From Campylobacteraceae bacterium (GTDB lineage: Bacteria > Campylobacterota > Campylobacteria > Campylobacterales > Sulfurospirillaceae): a DNA stretch of 15,337 nt. The stretch spans positions 1-15,337 of the forward strand of contig JALUMJ010000012.1 in assembly GCA_027040375.1 (NCBI GenBank). Direction: 5' to 3'. Under the pieces are notes generated by a model, which saw only the letters and a program-made list of their open reading frames with translations, had not been told where the DNA came from and did no database searches. The position numbers were made by a program, and so were the translations under genes. The stretch's first letter is position 1. The number at the start of each line of letters is the position of its first letter. Of the stretch, positions 14,042-15,337 are shown piece by piece.

Positions 14042-15200
14042 CTTTTGCCTGCTATTGTCGTACTCCACGCTGTTTGCTACGCAGAGTAATCTACTTTCAA
14101 ATTTGAAAAAAGAGATTATAAAAAATGATCAGCAAAAAAACGAGCTAAATAGTGATAATCTAGAGAAAAGTTGGATAAACAGCATCGATGGAAAATTTTC
14201 TTACAATGAAAATGATTCGATAAATCACAAGTATGAAACGACCAATACCCTTTCTATATCTATAAATCAACCTATATTTAAAAGTGGTGGGATTTATTAT
14301 GCCATTAAATACGCAAATGCCGATAGAAATTTTTTAAGAATTGTAAATAAAAATAGTGAACAATTGCAGATAAAAACGACTTTATCCTCTTTATATAATA
14401 TCAAAAAGATAGATTTGCAACTTCAAAAACAGAAACTTCTGATAAAAAATGCAAAGATAGATATACTCAGAAAAGAGGAGCAATACAAAAGTGGCTTCTT
14501 GGACAGTAGTTACTTAAATCAATCCATACTCTCTAAAAATTCTCTTGAAAGAGGATTGCTAGACATGAAATCAAGCAGGTTTGACCTTGTTAAAATATTT
14601 AAATCATATAGTGATATAAATATCAAAAATACCAAACTTCCTGTTTTCTCTCTAATAGACGAATCAAAGTTTTTGAAAAAATCACTAGCAATTTCCCAAA
14701 AAAATAGTGAAATAGTCAAAAACAACTACCTTAAAAAGATGACAAAATCAAGCTACTTGCCTACAGTATCTTTCAGTGCTGGATACCATAATACACACGA
14801 TTTTGGCAGTAAAAAATATACAAATTTTGGCTTGACTTTCAGTATTCCGCTTATAGATATAAATAGAAACAGGACTATCCAAATAAAAAATTTGGAATAC
14901 TTAAAATCAAAACTTGAACTAAGTGACACAAAAAGAGCACAAAAAGAAAATTATGATAGCGTTGTAAATAAGATATTATTACTAAAAGAAAAAATAAAAC
15001 TTACAAATAGAGATTTGAAACTTTATGATTCACTTTTGAGCTCAACCAAAGATTCTTTTAAAGCAGGAGAAAAAACTATCTATGATGTTCAGACTCTTGA
15101 AAATTCTAAAAAAACTATGGACTTAGATGCTAAAATTTTCAAATTAGATATACAGTTAGCTCTATTAGAATTATATGCGCAGATGAACGGTGAAATTTAG
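14019..15200 (+). CDS. TolC-family outer-membrane efflux protein
   Basis: A 393-residue exported protein. Residues 1-20 form a signal peptide (MHLTKSLSFCLLLSYSTLFA). The mature part shows two repeats of long coiled-coil helices (about 95-180 and 285-390) flanking beta segments (LSISINQPIFKSGG near 75-90; LPTVSFSAGYHN and FGLTFSIPLID near 247-280). This is the OEP/TolC trimer-tunnel architecture. It is shorter than the roughly 450-490 residues typical of TolC, mainly by lacking long termini. AAGAGG 7 nt upstream supports the ATG inside the argD end. Such proteins pair with periplasmic adaptors and inner-membrane pumps, but none is encoded here, so the substrate is unknown. The stop overlaps the next gene. 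Confidence 0.85.
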   Translation: MHLTKSLSFCLLLSYSTLFATQSNLLSNLKKEIIKNDQQKNELNSDNLEKSWINSIDGKFSYNENDSINHKYETTNTLSISINQPIFKSGGIYYAIKYANADRNFLRIVNKNSEQLQIKTTLSSLYNIKKIDLQLQKQKLLIKNAKIDILRKEEQYKSGFLDSSYLNQSILSKNSLERGLLDMKSSRFDLVKIFKSYSDINIKNTKLPVFSLIDESKFLKKSLAISQKNSEIVKNNYLKKMTKSSYLPTVSFSAGYHNTHDFGSKKYTNFGLTFSIPLIDINRNRTIQIKNLEYLKSKLELSDTKRAQKENYDSVVNKILLLKEKIKLTNRDLKLYDSLLSSTKDSFKAGEKTIYDVQTLENSKKTMDLDAKIFKLDIQLALLELYAQMNGEI

Positions 15201-15337
15201 TCAATACATGAGCGATTGGCTCTATGGAGACCAAGGCTATTATAAAATTCACAGAGACATAGGCAAGAAAGGTGACTTTTACACAGCAGTAAGCAGCAGT
15301 ATGTTTTTTGGAGGCTGCATAGCTAAAAGATTGATAA
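15190..15337 (+). CDS. MidA/NDUFAF7-like SAM-dependent methyltransferase, N-terminal fragment
   Basis: The reading frame runs off the right edge, leaving 49 residues. GTG at 15190 gives MKFSQYMSDWLYG then DQGYYKIHRDIGKKGDFYTAVS. This matches the N-terminus of the MidA/DUF185 family, where YY, a basic 'G..GDF.TA.e.s..FG' segment and the following helix precede the SAM-binding domain. The mitochondrial member NDUFAF7 methylates an Arg of the NuoD-homologous NDUFS2 subunit of complex I. An ATG at 15208 is an alternative start. GTG is chosen because it retains the KFS N-terminus. It overlaps the TolC-like stop by 11 nt. The assignment rests on a short segment. Confidence 0.7.
   Translation, partial: MKFSQYMSDWLYGDQGYYKIHRDIGKKGDFYTAVSSSMFFGGCIAKRLI

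Noticed and set aside
1..15337. Mobile elements, CRISPR arrays, tRNA/rRNA genes
   Set aside because: No transposase or integrase, no regularly spaced repeats and no cloverleaf or rRNA-like sequence was seen. Non-coding sequence is nearly absent apart from 12008-12186.

Overview
The window is AT-rich and densely coded. Low GC, overlapping genes, the protein families present and their sequence style point to a member of the Campylobacterota (epsilonproteobacteria, for example a Sulfurimonas, Sulfurovum or Arcobacter relative). This is an inference: no rRNA or other phylogenetic marker is present.

Region 1 (1-2673, + strand) holds the C-terminal part of a TonB-dependent outer-membrane receptor, a small exported protein that vaguely recalls YfiR, and a membrane-anchored diguanylate cyclase with a periplasmic sensor domain. 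They are tightly spaced and look like one outer membrane-periplasm-cytoplasm signalling cassette ending in c-di-GMP synthesis. A 10-bp-stem hairpin (2679-2703) separates it from the convergent next operon.

Region 2 (2709-12007, - strand) is the centre of the window. It is a single 13-gene operon in which neighbouring genes overlap or lie at most 1 nt apart. It encodes an Mrp-type cation-antiporter module (MnhF, MnhG, MbhD-like, MbhE+MnhB fusion, MnhC, two NuoL/M/N-like subunits, and MnhE at the end) joined to a complex I/group 4 hydrogenase-like core (NuoH-, NuoB-, NuoC-, NuoD- and NuoI-like). Gene content and order match the archaeal mbxABCDFGHH'MJKLN cluster of Pyrococcus, the membrane-bound sulfane-sulfur reductase MBX/MBS, except that the MnhE (MbxA) gene is last. 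Key residues agree. The NuoD-like subunit keeps only the first Cys of each [NiFe]-binding CxxC motif; the second is Glu both times. The NuoB-like subunit has three rather than four canonical cluster cysteines, as expected for the site-differentiated [4Fe-4S] cluster proposed as the MBS catalytic site. The likely role is oxidation of ferredoxin, or a similar low-potential donor, coupled to reduction of polysulfide/S0 or disulfide, with H+ and/or Na+ pumping. It is neither a hydrogenase nor an NADH dehydrogenase: no NuoE/F/G or Hyp genes are present.

Region 3 (12008-12186) is an AT-rich divergent intergenic region with candidate promoters in both directions and a perfect 17-bp palindrome.

Region 4 (12187-15337, + strand) contains a TRIC/UPF0126 membrane protein, possibly translated from a leaderless mRNA, then argD with its own promoter, a short TolC-family outer-membrane protein, and the start of a MidA/NDUFAF7-like methyltransferase. 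The last three overlap one another and probably form one transcript.

No tRNA, rRNA, CRISPR array, insertion sequence or attachment site was seen.
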